From contig CM074185.1 in the NCBI GenBank assembly GCA_037179385.1, positions 12,284,866 to 12,348,865 on the forward strand: DNA of 64,000 nt, read 5' to 3'. Of this stretch, positions 23,365-34,780 are shown in pieces. Numbering within the stretch: the stretch's first letter is position 1; the number at the start of each line of letters is the position of its first letter. Source of the DNA: Holothuria scabra (lineage: Eukaryota; Echinodermata; Holothuroidea; Aspidochirotida; Holothuriidae). Made by a program: the position numbers and the translations under genes. The notes beneath the pieces are model-generated. The model did no database searches and was not told the DNA's origin. It saw only the letters and a list, made by a program, of their open reading frames with translations.

Positions 23365-24979
23365 TATATACTGACTTACCCCATAGTAGGAATTAGTTAT
23401 ATCTTTTTATAGGTGTACACCTTTCGATACATATATAGTTTATGTGTAAATATAAATCCAACAAGGAATCCACTAGCATTAGTAAAAGTATATTCACAAA
23501 TTTTCAGACACAAAATGTCCTTTAAAATCAGGCAAACAAACACAAAGAAGAACGATTGACCAAGTCAAACCATGTTGTATATATATATTTCATAAAAGTT
23601 GCACTATACAAGTATAATTTATTCCAGATCATAATACAAAGCTTGATAAAAACATGCAAAGAAGGCAGTGCATCTTGAGGTAGACCCATAATGTACTGTA
23701 CTCTAAGCTGGCCCATAGCCACACCATCAGATTTTAGGGGCACATTTGTATGATGGATATGAATGCATTTTGCTGGCATGGGGGAGTTGAAGGGAATCGG
23801 TTCCCCTCCCCATCCCCTCCCTTCATTGAAAAAATTTTGCCTTTTTAAGCAGTTTAGATGCAAGGATGCAAAATGGTGCCATTTTTTCAGCAGCTTTGGT
23901 AGGGGTGGAACTTTTTATTGCTTAATTTGGGGTGGGGCACATGGCCTTGCCCTCACCCCCAACCCCCAGATATATCAAAAGGAATAAACTATTGCCACTT
24001 GTTTGTATGAGACTATTTGGTCACTTTAAAGACCTATTGCACAATTTATGAAATGAAGTTTCAGGTATATACTGTAAGCCAGGTTTATAGAATATATTAA
24101 CCTCCAATCTTCTGAATCACTCTCACCTCAATTATAAAAATATGAATTTGAAATGTAATTTGTTATGAGTCATTTGCATAACAATAGAAAATGGTTTCTG
24201 AATGCGTACCCCTTGAACATTGTGATGCATTACATCACAAGGCAAAGGCACCTGTCCTTGAACAGTGCTGTGCATATTTTATGGCCTTGACACATAACAT
24301 TCCATTGTAATGTGTCTAGGCCATGCTATGTTATGTAATGCACATCTACTGCTCAGTGCCTAGGGGGTTTACAAACTCTTTTCCATTTATATTATGCAAA
24401 CATATTCGTACAAATTTTATTTTGCTAATTGCACAGTATCTGTCTAAGCAACCTTGAAAACATTTCCTCAATTTCTTGCACCAGCCAGGTAAACCTTGAA
24501 GGCAAATGTGTACTAGCTGTAGCATGATCTAAGTCTACCTAATGTCTGAACTGTCACAAATATATTTTGGGAAGGTAGGAATATATGGTTCATTTTGATC
24601 CCTCATCTAATCTTAACCAGGTAACTCTCAGTTACTTGTTATGCCACATAAATAAGTTCGTATTGTTTTGTTCATTCAAAAGAAAATTAATGCACATGAC
24701 CTGAGTTGTACCAACATGGCGCATAAATTACTGTGCAATTAACTCTTTCAACCTAATTAACAAATGAAATAATTTAATACCTCATCAATAGAACAATCAA
24801 TGAAAATGTGATATTGATAAGTGAGATTTTGTTTTCCATACTTCAGACTTCCAGTCAGTCAACTCCCACCACGAACTACAAATTTTGTATAATGTCCATA
24901 GAAATTTTAGTCAATCGGTACAGCTCTGTGAATACACTGGCTCAAATTAGTCAGTTTGTACTTTACAGGGATGTATTTG

Positions 24980-25100
24980 ATTATTAGTACACATTGGGGT
25001 CACCTTGAAGCTAAAAACTGAGATTGTGTCTGGATGAGAATGAGTTTTAGCAGGTTGCGAGAGGGGCTTAAGTAAGTAGGTAAGCAGAATTAAAACTTTA
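24980..25100 (-). mobile_element. MITE-A fragment 3' of transporter copy 1
   Basis: Contains GAAGCTAAAAACTGAGATTG, GTCTGGATGAGAATGAGTTT and GAGGGGCTTAAGTAAGTAGG, matching reverse-orientation MITE-A copies. Both ends are missing. It lies 90-210 bp beyond the stop codon of transporter copy 1 and may be in its 3' UTR. Confidence 0.65.
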
Positions 25101-25191
25101 AGAGTGGTACTATAAGTCATTTTAAGGTGAACTGACTTTAATGTAGCTGCAGAATCTTTAAACTTTAACATGGTTATTAGAAAACCAGTAC

Positions 25192-26304
25192 CTATAAAGT
25201 ACGTTCCATCACAATACTATTGGACAACTGTGATTGTCTCTGTTTAGCTACACCCTTCTTTCTTGAAAGCCACATTTTTTTCAAGGAAGCTGCAATTGAT
25301 CCACTGAGAACAAGGCCAACTCCTATTAAAGGGAAAAAAGAGGGCGTGGCACCAAAAAAGAGATATTCTAACACATATGCAAAAATTATCTCATTCCCTC
25401 TTAAAATCGACACAAAAATGCTTCTTTCGATCGAAAGACTGTATGTTATAAGACATTGGGAAATGAAATTTAAAACACCCATGCCTATGAGGGCAAACCT
25501 CACAGTACCACATGAAGGAATTGACCAAACTTGAAAAATAGTTGTTAAAAATGCCGAGCCAGTGGTACCCAATGCTGCATAATAAATTACAATCTTAAAA
25601 GCATTGACATGTAATTTTCCCAACTTTCCCACAAATATGTATCCAAGGGACATAAGTATGCAGGTGAATAACGCAAACAAAGCTCCTATATACTGTTTCC
25701 CATGATACTCTCCGTCTGTACCCCCAAATAGAAATGGAGGCTGGGAGATAAGAAACACACCCACAATCACAATGACCACCAGAACGAAATCAAATACGCC
25801 AAAAGCTTCTTTTAAAAAGATCCTCGCAAAGAATCCTACAAACACCGGACTTCCAAACACAATGCCAGTTGCATTCCCGACACTGGTGTATTGGAGTGAA
25901 AAGAAAAATGATGTGAGAGCTGTTGTTCCAATAATACCTCGAGCAAGAAGCAATTTTAGCACGGTCTTTGATTCAGGTTTTGGCGAGATTCTAGAGTAAG
26001 TCAAGACTGGAAGAGCAAAGAAGAACTGAAGAAGGAATCGAATGAAGGCTATCTCTGTGGTGTGAACGTCATCTTTAATATACCGAACGAATACTGAGTG
26101 AAGAGCAGAACAAAGGGCTCCGAAAAAGACAAAAACAACACCTCTGTGTCTAAAGAGCTGCCAGCAGACACAAGCTAACCTTGATTTATCTTGTCTATAA
26201 ACTGAGTTCCTTTTGGCATCAGGCTGAAAAGTATTGTCCTTGTGAAGGTGCCCAAATGTGAGTTCCTCAAGATTCTCTGGTCCTTCATCCTTTTTTCCCT
26301 CCAT
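25192..26304 (-). CDS. SLC35G1-like DMT-family transporter, tandem copy 1 (370 aa)
   Basis: An intact reading frame for a ten-helix membrane protein with two EamA repeats (about residues 55-190 and 204-345). Hydrophobic segments lie near 55-76, 84-103, 115-139, 143-163, 170-192, 204-226, 233-256, 268-290, 296-318 and 324-342, with a basic C-terminal end (KKMWLSRKK). Family members are solute carriers; the mammalian SLC35G1 protein is also described as a STIM1 partner. The substrate here is unknown. The start is set at the MEGKK methionine because a splice acceptor (GTTGCAG/AATTTG, AG at 26346-26347) lies 41 bp upstream and the tandem copy has the same spacing. The 25 residues open further upstream are therefore UTR and intron. 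Asn144 occupies the Asp position of the usual DAT motif. About 80-85% identical to copy 2 by eye. Confidence 0.9.
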   Translation of the reverse strand: MEGKKDEGPENLEELTFGHLHKDNTFQPDAKRNSVYRQDKSRLACVCWQLFRHRGVVFVFFGALCSALHSVFVRYIKDDVHTTEIAFIRFLLQFFFALPVLTYSRISPKPESKTVLKLLLARGIIGTTALTSFFFSLQYTSVGNATGIVFGSPVFVGFFARIFLKEAFGVFDFVLVVIVIVGVFLISQPPFLFGGTDGEYHGKQYIGALFALFTCILMSLGYIFVGKLGKLHVNAFKIVIYYAALGTTGSAFLTTIFQVWSIPSCGTVRFALIGMGVLNFISQCLITYSLSIERSIFVSILRGNEIIFAYVLEYLFFGATPSFFPLIGVGLVLSGSIAASLKKMWLSRKKGVAKQRQSQLSNSIVMERTL

Positions 26305-27804
26305 GAGTGCACCAGAATGTTGCCTTGATATCCAGTCATCAAATTCTGCAACAAAAAAAAGAAAATGAAACATGGTCAAAATTTCATTCTAACAAGATGT
26401 GAGTATATGAGCTGTCAATCCAATCCAACTGGCAACCAACCCCCCCCCCACACACACACACACCAGGCTGCCCCATACCATAGTTGGTCAGCTTTTCAAA
26501 CCTGCTACCAATATTAGCAGCAGATGCAGGCATGAGGCACAAGTGCAAACATCATTTACAGGCCACCCATAGATGTATGGTGCTTTAAACGGAGTCAAAT
26601 GTGACCTTTGACTCCTCCAGTCACAGAAGCATTCAGTTGCAAGTTGTACCCCTCTGGGAACTGCCTTCCAGCATACATACAAAATATTTGTCTTGCCTTA
26701 TTTACCATTAAATATTTCTCTTTTTCCATAAACTTTGAACCAAATTTTGGGATTCAATTAGATTTTATTTTTAATAGTGTGAACCAAAATCCTTAACACA
26801 TGTAGTAAATGATCATGCATCTTCGTGAGAAAATTATTGACAAACTTAAAAGAATGCTCAATTTCTCATTAAACTTGAACAACTTCCAACATGTGTAATG
26901 AACATTTGATTTATCTAGCTGTGTTGGGGGTGGGGTGGGGGTGGCAGAGAAACTAAGGGCTAAGGAACTACTGTAAGGGATAATGTTGGGGGGCAAAAAT
27001 TTTCAGACACAGCATGCAACTGCAGTTTGCTTGGGTAGTATTTTCCAAATCGAATTTCACTCCTTCTTAAGAATAAGACCTGTAATCACTGCCCTTCCGT
27101 ATATATATATACATGTATTTTCCTCTATTCAGTGTCCATCCTCAGCGGACGTGGATGAAGGGCAATGCGCAATACAGGGCAGATGGACTGAAAGTTCTTT
27201 GAGACATACAGGGCAAATTTAGAAGAGATAGGCCTATTTGCTAAATCTTTGCAAAGTCTATGTGAAACCCAGCCCAAAGCATCTCTTCCTGTGGTGAGTG
27301 GGGGGGTGTCAGGGAAAACCCTCAGAAGCTCTGAAGTTTTAGTATATAACTGGATGAAAAATTCAGTCTCAGAAAGGTACATTATTAAAATATTTTTTTT
27401 TGGTTAACCCAACTCCTAACTTACAAAACAAATTCCCCCTCCTGCCCTGTGGTGCCGCCACAGTTTTTACTCGATGGAAGGTTCAGTACCTCAAAGTTTC
27501 ACTACCACTGGATGGATATTTTAAGAACAGAAAATTGTTCATTTAATATTTATCTAAGGTTCACTAGAAGGTTCCCTTGAGCAAAATTTCACTAGAAAAC
27601 TGAAAACATTGACATACAGCCCCAAATCAAGTATGGTTTGACAAAGAAGGCCAACATCAATGCTCCTAAATGGTTCTAGAATAGTTCAATTTGATGGCAC
27701 ACTTGTATAACATGGTTATGAGGGACGATTCTAAACACAATAACTATTGTAATAAAAACAGTTACTTTATACAAGTAACCAATCACATACCTATTATAAT
27801 CTAT

Positions 27805-28059
27805 AGGCAAGAGCAGTCTTCCCAATTTAAAGTAGTGTACTAGACTGTCCTGTTTCATGATTGGCTGTTGAGAGTCATTTGACGACAATTTTTCCCTTGA
27901 AATGTGAAGTTTACTAGAAGCAACTGCTTATAGTTCACAGTACCTCAAATATGCGAGACTGAAGTTAAAAATATGAAAAATAGTTTGAAGAGAAATAAGA
28001 AGAAAATTGTTATATTTGGCTGATGCTTCAAAATAAGTTTGGGGGACTGCTCTTGACCT
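27805..28059 (+). mobile_element. MITE-B copy 1
   Basis: A 255-bp element starting AGGCAAGAGCAGTCTTCCC and ending GGGGGACTGCTCTTGACCT, then TTAA at 28060. The left TTAA is mutated. Interior words TTTCATGATTGGCTGTTG and GAGTCAT are shared with copies at 28225, 36537 and 48838. Confidence 0.8.
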
Positions 28060-28224
28060 TTAAATTTGCCCGTAATCCTTTTTGCTATGTTCTTATCCAT
28101 TTCTTACTGTAGTTGTACTGGAACATTTTTTGGCTTGACTTTTATTTTAGCTTGTAATTTAATTCTTCATTTTGTTATTAGCTGCTGAGGGAGAGTCAGC
28201 TGGTACAGTATGTATGTAGCTTAA

Positions 28225-28478
28225 AGGGCAGGATCAGTCATCCTAAACTGAAGAAGTGTAGTAGACTGTCCAGTTTTATGATTTGCTGTTGGGAGTCATG
28301 TGACAATGTTTTTTCTCTTCAAATGTGAAATTTACCAGAAATAACTGCTTGGTTTACCTTGAATATGCAATAGTAAAGTCATAAAATGTAATGAAAGATA
28401 GTTTAAAGAGAAATAAGGTGAAAATTGTGTTATTTAGCTTTTTCTTCAAAATAAGTTTGGGGGGACTGCTCTTTACCT
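28225..28478 (+). mobile_element. MITE-B copy 2, intact
   Basis: A 254-bp element with TTAA on both sides (28221-28224 and 28479-28482). Ends are AGGGCAGGATCAGTCATCC and GGGGGGACTGCTCTTTACCT, giving an imperfect inverted repeat. MITE-A begins only 10 bp further on. Confidence 0.85.
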
Positions 28479-28488
28479 TTAAACTTAA

Positions 28489-28777
28489 AGGCCCAGTTCT
28501 CTCACCCCAAACAGTACCAATTCTCCCAACCTTCTTACTGAAACCTTGTCTGAAATTCATCCGCCTCATCCAGATACAATCTTAGTTTATTGCTTCAAGG
28601 TGAATATAGAAAAACTAAATTTATATAATCAAAACACTCTCAGTACCGTTCATGCTTTGTAATATAAGCTTTGGTACTCTGCATTGTTTGAATTAGCTGC
28701 CAATCAAAGAGCTGATCCAGTTGAGAATTTCAGCACCCCATACCAAAATTGTAGTTTGGGGTGAGAGGTTTGGCCCT
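28489..28777 (+). mobile_element. MITE-A copy 3
   Basis: A 289-bp copy preceded by TTAA (28485-28488), with termini AGGCCCAGTTCTCTCACCCC / GGGGTGAGAGGTTTGGCCCT. The right TTAA has changed to GAAC. It sits directly after MITE-B copy 2. Confidence 0.85.
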
Positions 28778-29762
28778 GAACAAAATATAATATTTCTATA
28801 CTGGATGATATACTTAGGTGTCACCTGGTCCTTCTTTATTTGCTTTGTTTATGAAATCTATTATATTCACTATTTAAAATCAGTTTTGGTTTTGCTTTGT
28901 TTGGTTTTTACCAGCTCTCAATTTTGCAAACTTTTGCATCCTTCTCATCAAGTTCTGATTTTTTGCAAGGATCCAGCCATGTTGGCTCTCTGTGTGTTTG
29001 TCATGACATTTTCTTTTGGCTGTTCAGCTTCATTTTTTTCATCTGATCAAAGAGGGATATGTACCCCAAAAATATCATGGAGTTTTATCCAAACTTCCAA
29101 ACTTTTTTTTACTGTCTATTGACCTACACTATAATCTATGTATCAAAGGTTTCTGCAGCAGGCACATACACACATATGAAAACAATCAATGAAAAGAAAC
29201 AAAAATAAAAATAAGGTCTAGTTTTATTCATTATATTCATAAAGGTTGCAAGTACATATAATCTATTCCAAAGTATAGAAAGCCCTTTCAGAGTATAAAA
29301 AGGTTGATACAAATATGCAGGAAAAAGTAGTTCCTCTTGAGGAAGATCCATAAAGTACATGCATGTGGGCTATGCCATGACAATTTACACAAACCCTCTT
29401 TTGTTTTCCACAGAAGGGAAAATTATGTACAATGGCAAGTTATTTCACTGAGAGTATTTCAATTTTAGTTACTACTGGTGAGGTAGCCTTAAAAACCTAT
29501 TGCACAATTGACAAAATTACAAGCCCGGTACAGTGCTGTACCACTTTACATTTTCAATACTGGGAGACAAAGTTCCCCTTTAGGAAAATATTGGGAGAAT
29601 TGTGGTAAATTTAACTCCCCTCCTATGGTACCGTATAAACATATTTTAAAGTAAGGGCTAGATCTCATAATTTTCTTTTTATTTCTTTTCAAAGTATCTG
29701 TCTTTATGTTTTGAGACTCACTGTTCATGTTGCATACAACCAAAGAGTTACTGTACTCCTAG

Positions 29763-30488
29763 CAGGGAGCTGTTATTTGGATGGCGACAAAACGCTTTGA
29801 AATGAGGTTTACGCCCTAAAGGCCACTCAGTAATTTGTCTTTTGTATCATTCTTGGCATTTCTATAATGCTTGTACGGGGCTAGTTTGAGGACACAAAAA
29901 GGCTTTTGTTGTCTGCTACAGTTAGAGAAGGACCGGCACATTTTTTGCACTGCCACTGCATTGCCGGTCGTCAGGTAAATAAAAGCAAAATTTGGTCAGA
30001 TACGGAGTTCAGAGACATATACAGGTATGAAAAAATATCAAATCGGTCATATGTCCAAATCTGGACAAGATTTTACTTCTGGAAACATGAGGAAACGTCA
30101 AATTTGTGGTCAAAACAATTAAACGTTTACACCTACAGCTTATCTGCATGTCAAGCCTTCTAGAGGTAAGGGCCAATTGAATTCATTTATTTCAATTGAA
30201 CAGTTGTTTCCAGTTTGATTGCATCTGCTCTTAAACTGTTGAAAGTACAGAGCTACTTATCAAAGCATTGTTCTGCATGAGCCACTTGTCTAAGGATTAG
30301 TTGCCTTGAATAAGATGTTGTTCCAGGAATGATATCGAAGCTGTGGTGCAAGTAAAGAAAGGAAATATGTTTGCGGCAATTACAGTATACAGCTTATCTT
30401 CATTCCTTTAAGTGGGTCTTAAAGTACAGTACTGTATTAGCATAAAATAAAATTTCCATTGCATCTCCTTCCAAATAACAGCTCCCTG
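29763..30488 (+). mobile_element. hAT-like non-autonomous element, intact copy (726 bp)
   Basis: Terminal inverted repeats CAGGGAGCTGTTATTTGGA and its complement match at 21 of 22 positions over 22 bp. Flanks are a perfect 7-bp direct repeat CTCCTAG (29756-29762 and 30489-30495). The CAGGG terminus is typical of hAT elements, though their duplication is usually 8 bp. No transposase frame. The broken copy in PRPF38B intron 6 shares its interior. Confidence 0.82.
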
Positions 30489-30544
30489 CTCCTAGCAAAT
30501 TTGATTTCTCAATTGAGGAGAGTAATGTCACACAATCCTTATGA

Positions 30545-30617
30545 GACAATCATGAAATAGGACAACCCACTAAAGGCCTTCTGTACTTAATCAAGTTGAA
30601 GTGACTGCTCTTCCCCT
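30545..30617 (-). mobile_element. MITE-B terminal fragment
   Basis: CAATCATGAAATAGGACA and GAAGTGACTGCTCTTCCCCT followed by TTAA match the reverse-orientation end of MITE-B at 48838-49091. The other end is absent. Confidence 0.5.
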
Positions 30618-31724
30618 TTAATTACACAGATATTATTCCAAGCAATTAATTCCTATATTGACACTAGGCTTTGAGTGAGCAAAGCAAAAATTTTCCACAT
30701 TCTTCAAGATTTCTTCTTCAATTACACCATGAAAACAATGTAGAGATGGTGGGCCAAATGTAGGGAGTTCCTTTATGTATGCGATGTCTTCACACAGCAA
30801 AAGAGCTGTAGAACAGAAACTACCATTGCTGTAGGATCGATCAGTTTGTTTTTAGCTGAAAGTCCCAGAAAGAGTATTACTTCCATGCTTTTAGGGAACT
30901 CAGTTATTATGTGCATGTAATTTTAAACAAAGAATTAACAACTGATTGATTAACTGTATAAATAAGTAACTGACCTACACTGGTCTACATGCAAGGTTTT
31001 GCCTCGAGTCTGTTCATTTCAGTTGGTTAGCATGCTTCTCCAGATAAAGCTAATTTAAGCTGAGTACCATGTAATATAATCACATTATCCAAGGAGTAAG
31101 ACTCCAAAAGAAACATCAATTAAAGTAAACAGAAATATCAAACATGGCCAAACAAGAGCATAGTTTGTCCAATCAGGTTGCCAATAATAACAGGCATTTC
31201 CATCCTAATGTGGCACCTTCACTGCAAATTTCACAAAAATTGATTAGCAATTGCAGATGATGAAAGCTTTGAAAGAGAGAGACAGACATTTTACCCAACA
31301 GTACCACATAGGTTCTACCTACTTTGTGGGTTGAGCTAAAACAATTCACATCCTAACTTTTCAAACATTTTGAGTGTGTGGGCATTTTGTTCAGGAATAG
31401 GTAGTCAAATCCAATTTAAAGCATTAAATATGTAATTCAATAATTTTCTGCTTTGATAACATCGAAACAGATTGTGCTGTACATAGTATTCATAAGGCAC
31501 TATTGCATACTGTAGGCACAATGAAGCCTACAGCTCCCTACTATAAAGACCTACCCATGAAATTTCACATTTTTGATACTAGAAAATGAAGTTTATAAAT
31601 CAATTACAGTAAAACAAAACTAACACAACTTGAATTACAGTAATACAAAACTATCAAAACTCAAAATGAAAAAAAAAACATTTGAACTCTGAGATTATAG
31701 GGTAATTTTATGCTCTTATAAATT

Positions 31725-31740
31725 ATATATATATATATAA
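31725..31740. repeat. AT microsatellite
   Basis: A short alternating TA tract between the transporter copies, next to the inverted minisatellite. Confidence 0.8.
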
Positions 31741-31764
31741 TTACAGCACACAAGATCGAAAGTG

Positions 31765-32105
31765 TAATAGTGTTCACGTGAGCGAAGGTTTGCGAGACTG
31801 AAAATCAAAAAAGGTTCATGAGGCTGAAGGTTTGTGATACCAGAAAGGAAATAGGGTTGGTAAGACCAAAATGTGATAAGGTTTTCCAGATTTTCACTAA
31901 AAATTACCCACTGACTTTCAAGGTCTAGTGGACCTATTCTCATTTTCTGTTTCGCAGACCTTTAATCTTTTTCGGTCTCACAAACCTTATCATCCTGTCA
32001 GTCTCGCAACCCTTTTACATTTTAGGGGTTTTGTGAATCTTTCCTGTCGTTCGGTATCACAGACTAGTTCTCATTTAAATTTCCTGTCTCATGAACTTTC
32101 GGTCC
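31765..32105. repeat. Inverted minisatellite (foldback), GGTTTGYGAGACTGAAA unit
   Basis: The left part holds diverged units of about 22-29 bp such as GGTTTGCGAGACTGAAAAT and GGTTCATGAGGCTGAA. The right part holds the complementary form, such as TTTCGGTCTCACAAACC, CAGTCTCGCAACCC and CCTGTCTCATGAAC. The arms face each other across a centre near 31920. A short relative is at 60395-60520. Confidence 0.7.
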
Positions 32106-32544
32106 ATCAGTATGCCCCTGTATGTGAACCCTCTGACCTCAGGGCAAGCCCAATGTGTGTCGTGTTTTTCTGAGATTTGACTCAGGGGTATGTTAAAGTT
32201 CTCCAAATGTTGCATTCAAGCAACCTTGTACTGCATACTGTAGGTGTGTCACTTTCTATGATATGATAAAAGTGCGTCAAAGCCTATGAAATGTTGGGTC
32301 AAAAGAAAAGAGGAGTACTTCAAATAAGCCTCAAGGCACAAAAGTATTGCATGCTACGAAAAGACAACAACATTGCTGGGGATTAGAGGGTGTGTCTTAC
32401 AATTGATACCGTAAGTGCATGCATTGCAGTGTTTGGGATGATGAAACTAGCCTGCCCTATAATTAACAAAATGATAAAAAAGTATTAGCTTATAAGCATA
32501 TTAACGTGTACAAAAAATGGGAGAAATAATACTGGAAAAATGGT

Positions 32545-33215
32545 AAAAGGGGAAGTCTAAGCAAAAAAATTAATTTTCATACATGAAATAGGAACCAAAT
32601 CTACTGTACACAGACAGTGTGGTGAAATTTCCATTCAAATCGGACCTGTAGCCTACGTATTTCTCAAGATATCAGTACAGTAGGTGAAGCCACCAGATTT
32701 GTGTTCCAAGTGAGTTTGAGAACAGCAAAGGTTACATCACTTTCTCACGTTGACAAGTGAGTGTTTTGTTTTTCCAAGTTTTCGAGTTTCACACTGTTGT
32801 GTTGACCTTGTAGAACTTTAATAGGCATAGGACCTCCCTATGGGGAATGCAAAGTTTGTATGCTATTAAGTTTTCATGCCAAATATATGCAATCACATTC
32901 TCATAATACCGGGTTGTTGAGAAGAAACTGTCTAGTAAAGTTTAAGAAAAACAAATGACTGTCAATTAATGTGAGGATATGAGGTACTACATGCTTGCTT
33001 CAAGTTGTGACAAATTGACAACTTAACCTGCTCATATCTTGGCTGTACAGGACCCTTCCCCTCAAGTGAAGGAATTTTCACATCCCCAACCAGGGCATAA
33101 TATCTGCCCCACTGAGGCACCAAAGGCTGTCCAATTAAGCACGGTTTTGACTATGGGGGGGGGGGGGGCTGCAGCTCGTACGACCATGCCTCTAACATAC
33201 CAAAACCTGATGTGA
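32545..33215 (+). repeat. Interspersed repeat family E, copy 2
   Basis: Begins AAAGGGGAAGTCTAAGCAAA and continues with GGAACCAAATCTAC, TTTCCATTCAAATCGGA and TTTCTCAAGATATCAGTA. A reverse copy is at 49725-50010 and a shorter forward relative at 20690. It includes a poly-G run near 33157. Confidence 0.6.
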
Positions 33216-33430
33216 CATTAAACCCGTCTTTTAAATAATTGAAAATAAATGAAGGAAGTAGCATGGGTTTAAAATACAATCTCTTGCAGGAGCAGTTTTA
33301 GCATAAATTGCTACTGGAAAAATAACCTACAAAAATACACACAGAACTCCTGACTCACACCCTGACTGACTCCAGAGATATACCCTGTGCATTTTTAACT
33401 GCAGGAAAGCTGCCATTTGTATATGCTTAA

Positions 33431-33728
33431 AGGCCCAGTTCTCTCACCCCAAACAGTACCAATTCTCCTAACCCTCTTACTTAAGCCCCTCCCATACCTT
33501 TCTGAAATTCATCCTTATCCAGTCACAATCTCAGTTTACTGCTTCAGGGTGAGAATAGAAAAGCCCTATATGTCACAATTAAAACACTCTCAGTACAGTT
33601 CATGCTGTGTGATATAAGCTTTGGTTATCTGCATTGTTTGAATTAACAGCCAATCAAAAAGCTGGACCAATGGAGAGTTTCTGTACCCCTGTACAAGAAG
33701 TGTAGTTTGGGGTGAGATGATTGGCCCT
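33431..33728 (+). mobile_element. MITE-A copy 4, intact reference copy
   Basis: A 298-bp element with TTAA on both sides (33427-33430 and 33729-33732). Terminal repeats AGGCCCAGTTCTCTCACCCC / GGGGTGAGATGATTGGCCCT. The interior carries AAAACACTCTCAGTACAGTT and TTGAATTAACAGCCAATCAA. No coding capacity. TTAA target choice is characteristic of piggyBac-type transposition. Confidence 0.9.
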
Positions 33729-33994
33729 TTAATCTGTAAGGGCATATTAAACCATATCAAAATTAAAGCAACAAATGAATCTTATAAATTTCTCATTTTT
33801 CCTTCCAATATCCTCATATTTCACGACTTAAATAATATCATGAAATTTCACAATTTGATGAGAAAAACATTGTTGCATTCTTGAAACAGTACAGAGACCA
33901 CACAGAACTACAGTACTCTTTATCAAATTGAGGTAACAAGATTCACAAGAGATTCCTCTAGAAATTCAAAAAATGTTGTGATTTACTACAGCCA

Positions 33995-34290
33995 AACTCC
34001 ACATCCAAATTGATCATGGTGCCCTTGGCCAAAGCTACCAGTGGGGCAAGGAGGCAAAAACATACTTCAAGGTTCTTGCAAGGTGCAATCTGAACAGTTT
34101 TAAAGGTTACCTATTTATGTGCAGTAAGTTTGAACATTGTTTTAAAGGTGTCCTCTTTTTTGGAAAAGAAACCAGGCTACTGACAAATTTTTTTTATGGA
34201 AACTGAAAGGGGGATTTTAACCTCCTTTTTGGACTGGTGCCCAGGCTATAATAAACTGCACCCCCTCAATCTCTCTTGACAGAAACCCTG
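33995..34290 (+). repeat. Interspersed repeat family C, forward copy
   Basis: Matches 5220-5460 (GTGCCCTTGGCCAAAG, GTGCAATCTGA, TTTTATGGAAACTGAAAGGG, TTTTAACCTCC). It lies about 500 bp 3' of transporter copy 2. Ends are approximate. Confidence 0.55.
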
Positions 34291-34780
34291 CATAACTGAA
34301 GATTCCCTTTTACAGGGCTACAGGTATGTCAATGTTAGCATGGTTCAATGTAACAGAATCTTTACAACATTGAAAGTACTGGGAATATCAAACCCTGATT
34401 TCAACAAAACTTTGTAATAAAAAAAAAAATATTTTCCAAACCTGTTAAGTTTTCTTCACATACCAATGACAATCTTAGACAATCCCCGTATCCTACGTAC
34501 AAGTAACTGTTTTATGAGTGAGTACATAACGATTCAATTCAGTTTTCAAAAACTTTTTCAAATTATGGACAAAACTGTTGTGCAAGTCAGGCCACCACCA
34601 TTTTAACATAAACCATTGGATATAAAACTTGACTCATTATGCTAACTATCAGCAGTGTCATGTGGAAGTCAGTCTCATCAAGTAATCAATATCAATGCAA
34701 CGAGCCCCTTCAAGTTAGATTCACTTCAATGCAACTGCAGAGCCCTTACACTTTAACTAACGTGTTTGCACAATTAATTG

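Noticed and set aside
26305..26379. 25 extra N-terminal residues of transporter copy 1
   Set aside because: This stretch crosses a clear splice acceptor (AG at 26346-26347), and copy 2 has no equivalent coding sequence; treated as intron plus 5' UTR.
28721..29122. 133-residue hydrophobic open frame
   Set aside because: Starts inside MITE-A and continues in AT-rich DNA; no recognisable domain, and hydrophobicity follows from T-rich codons.
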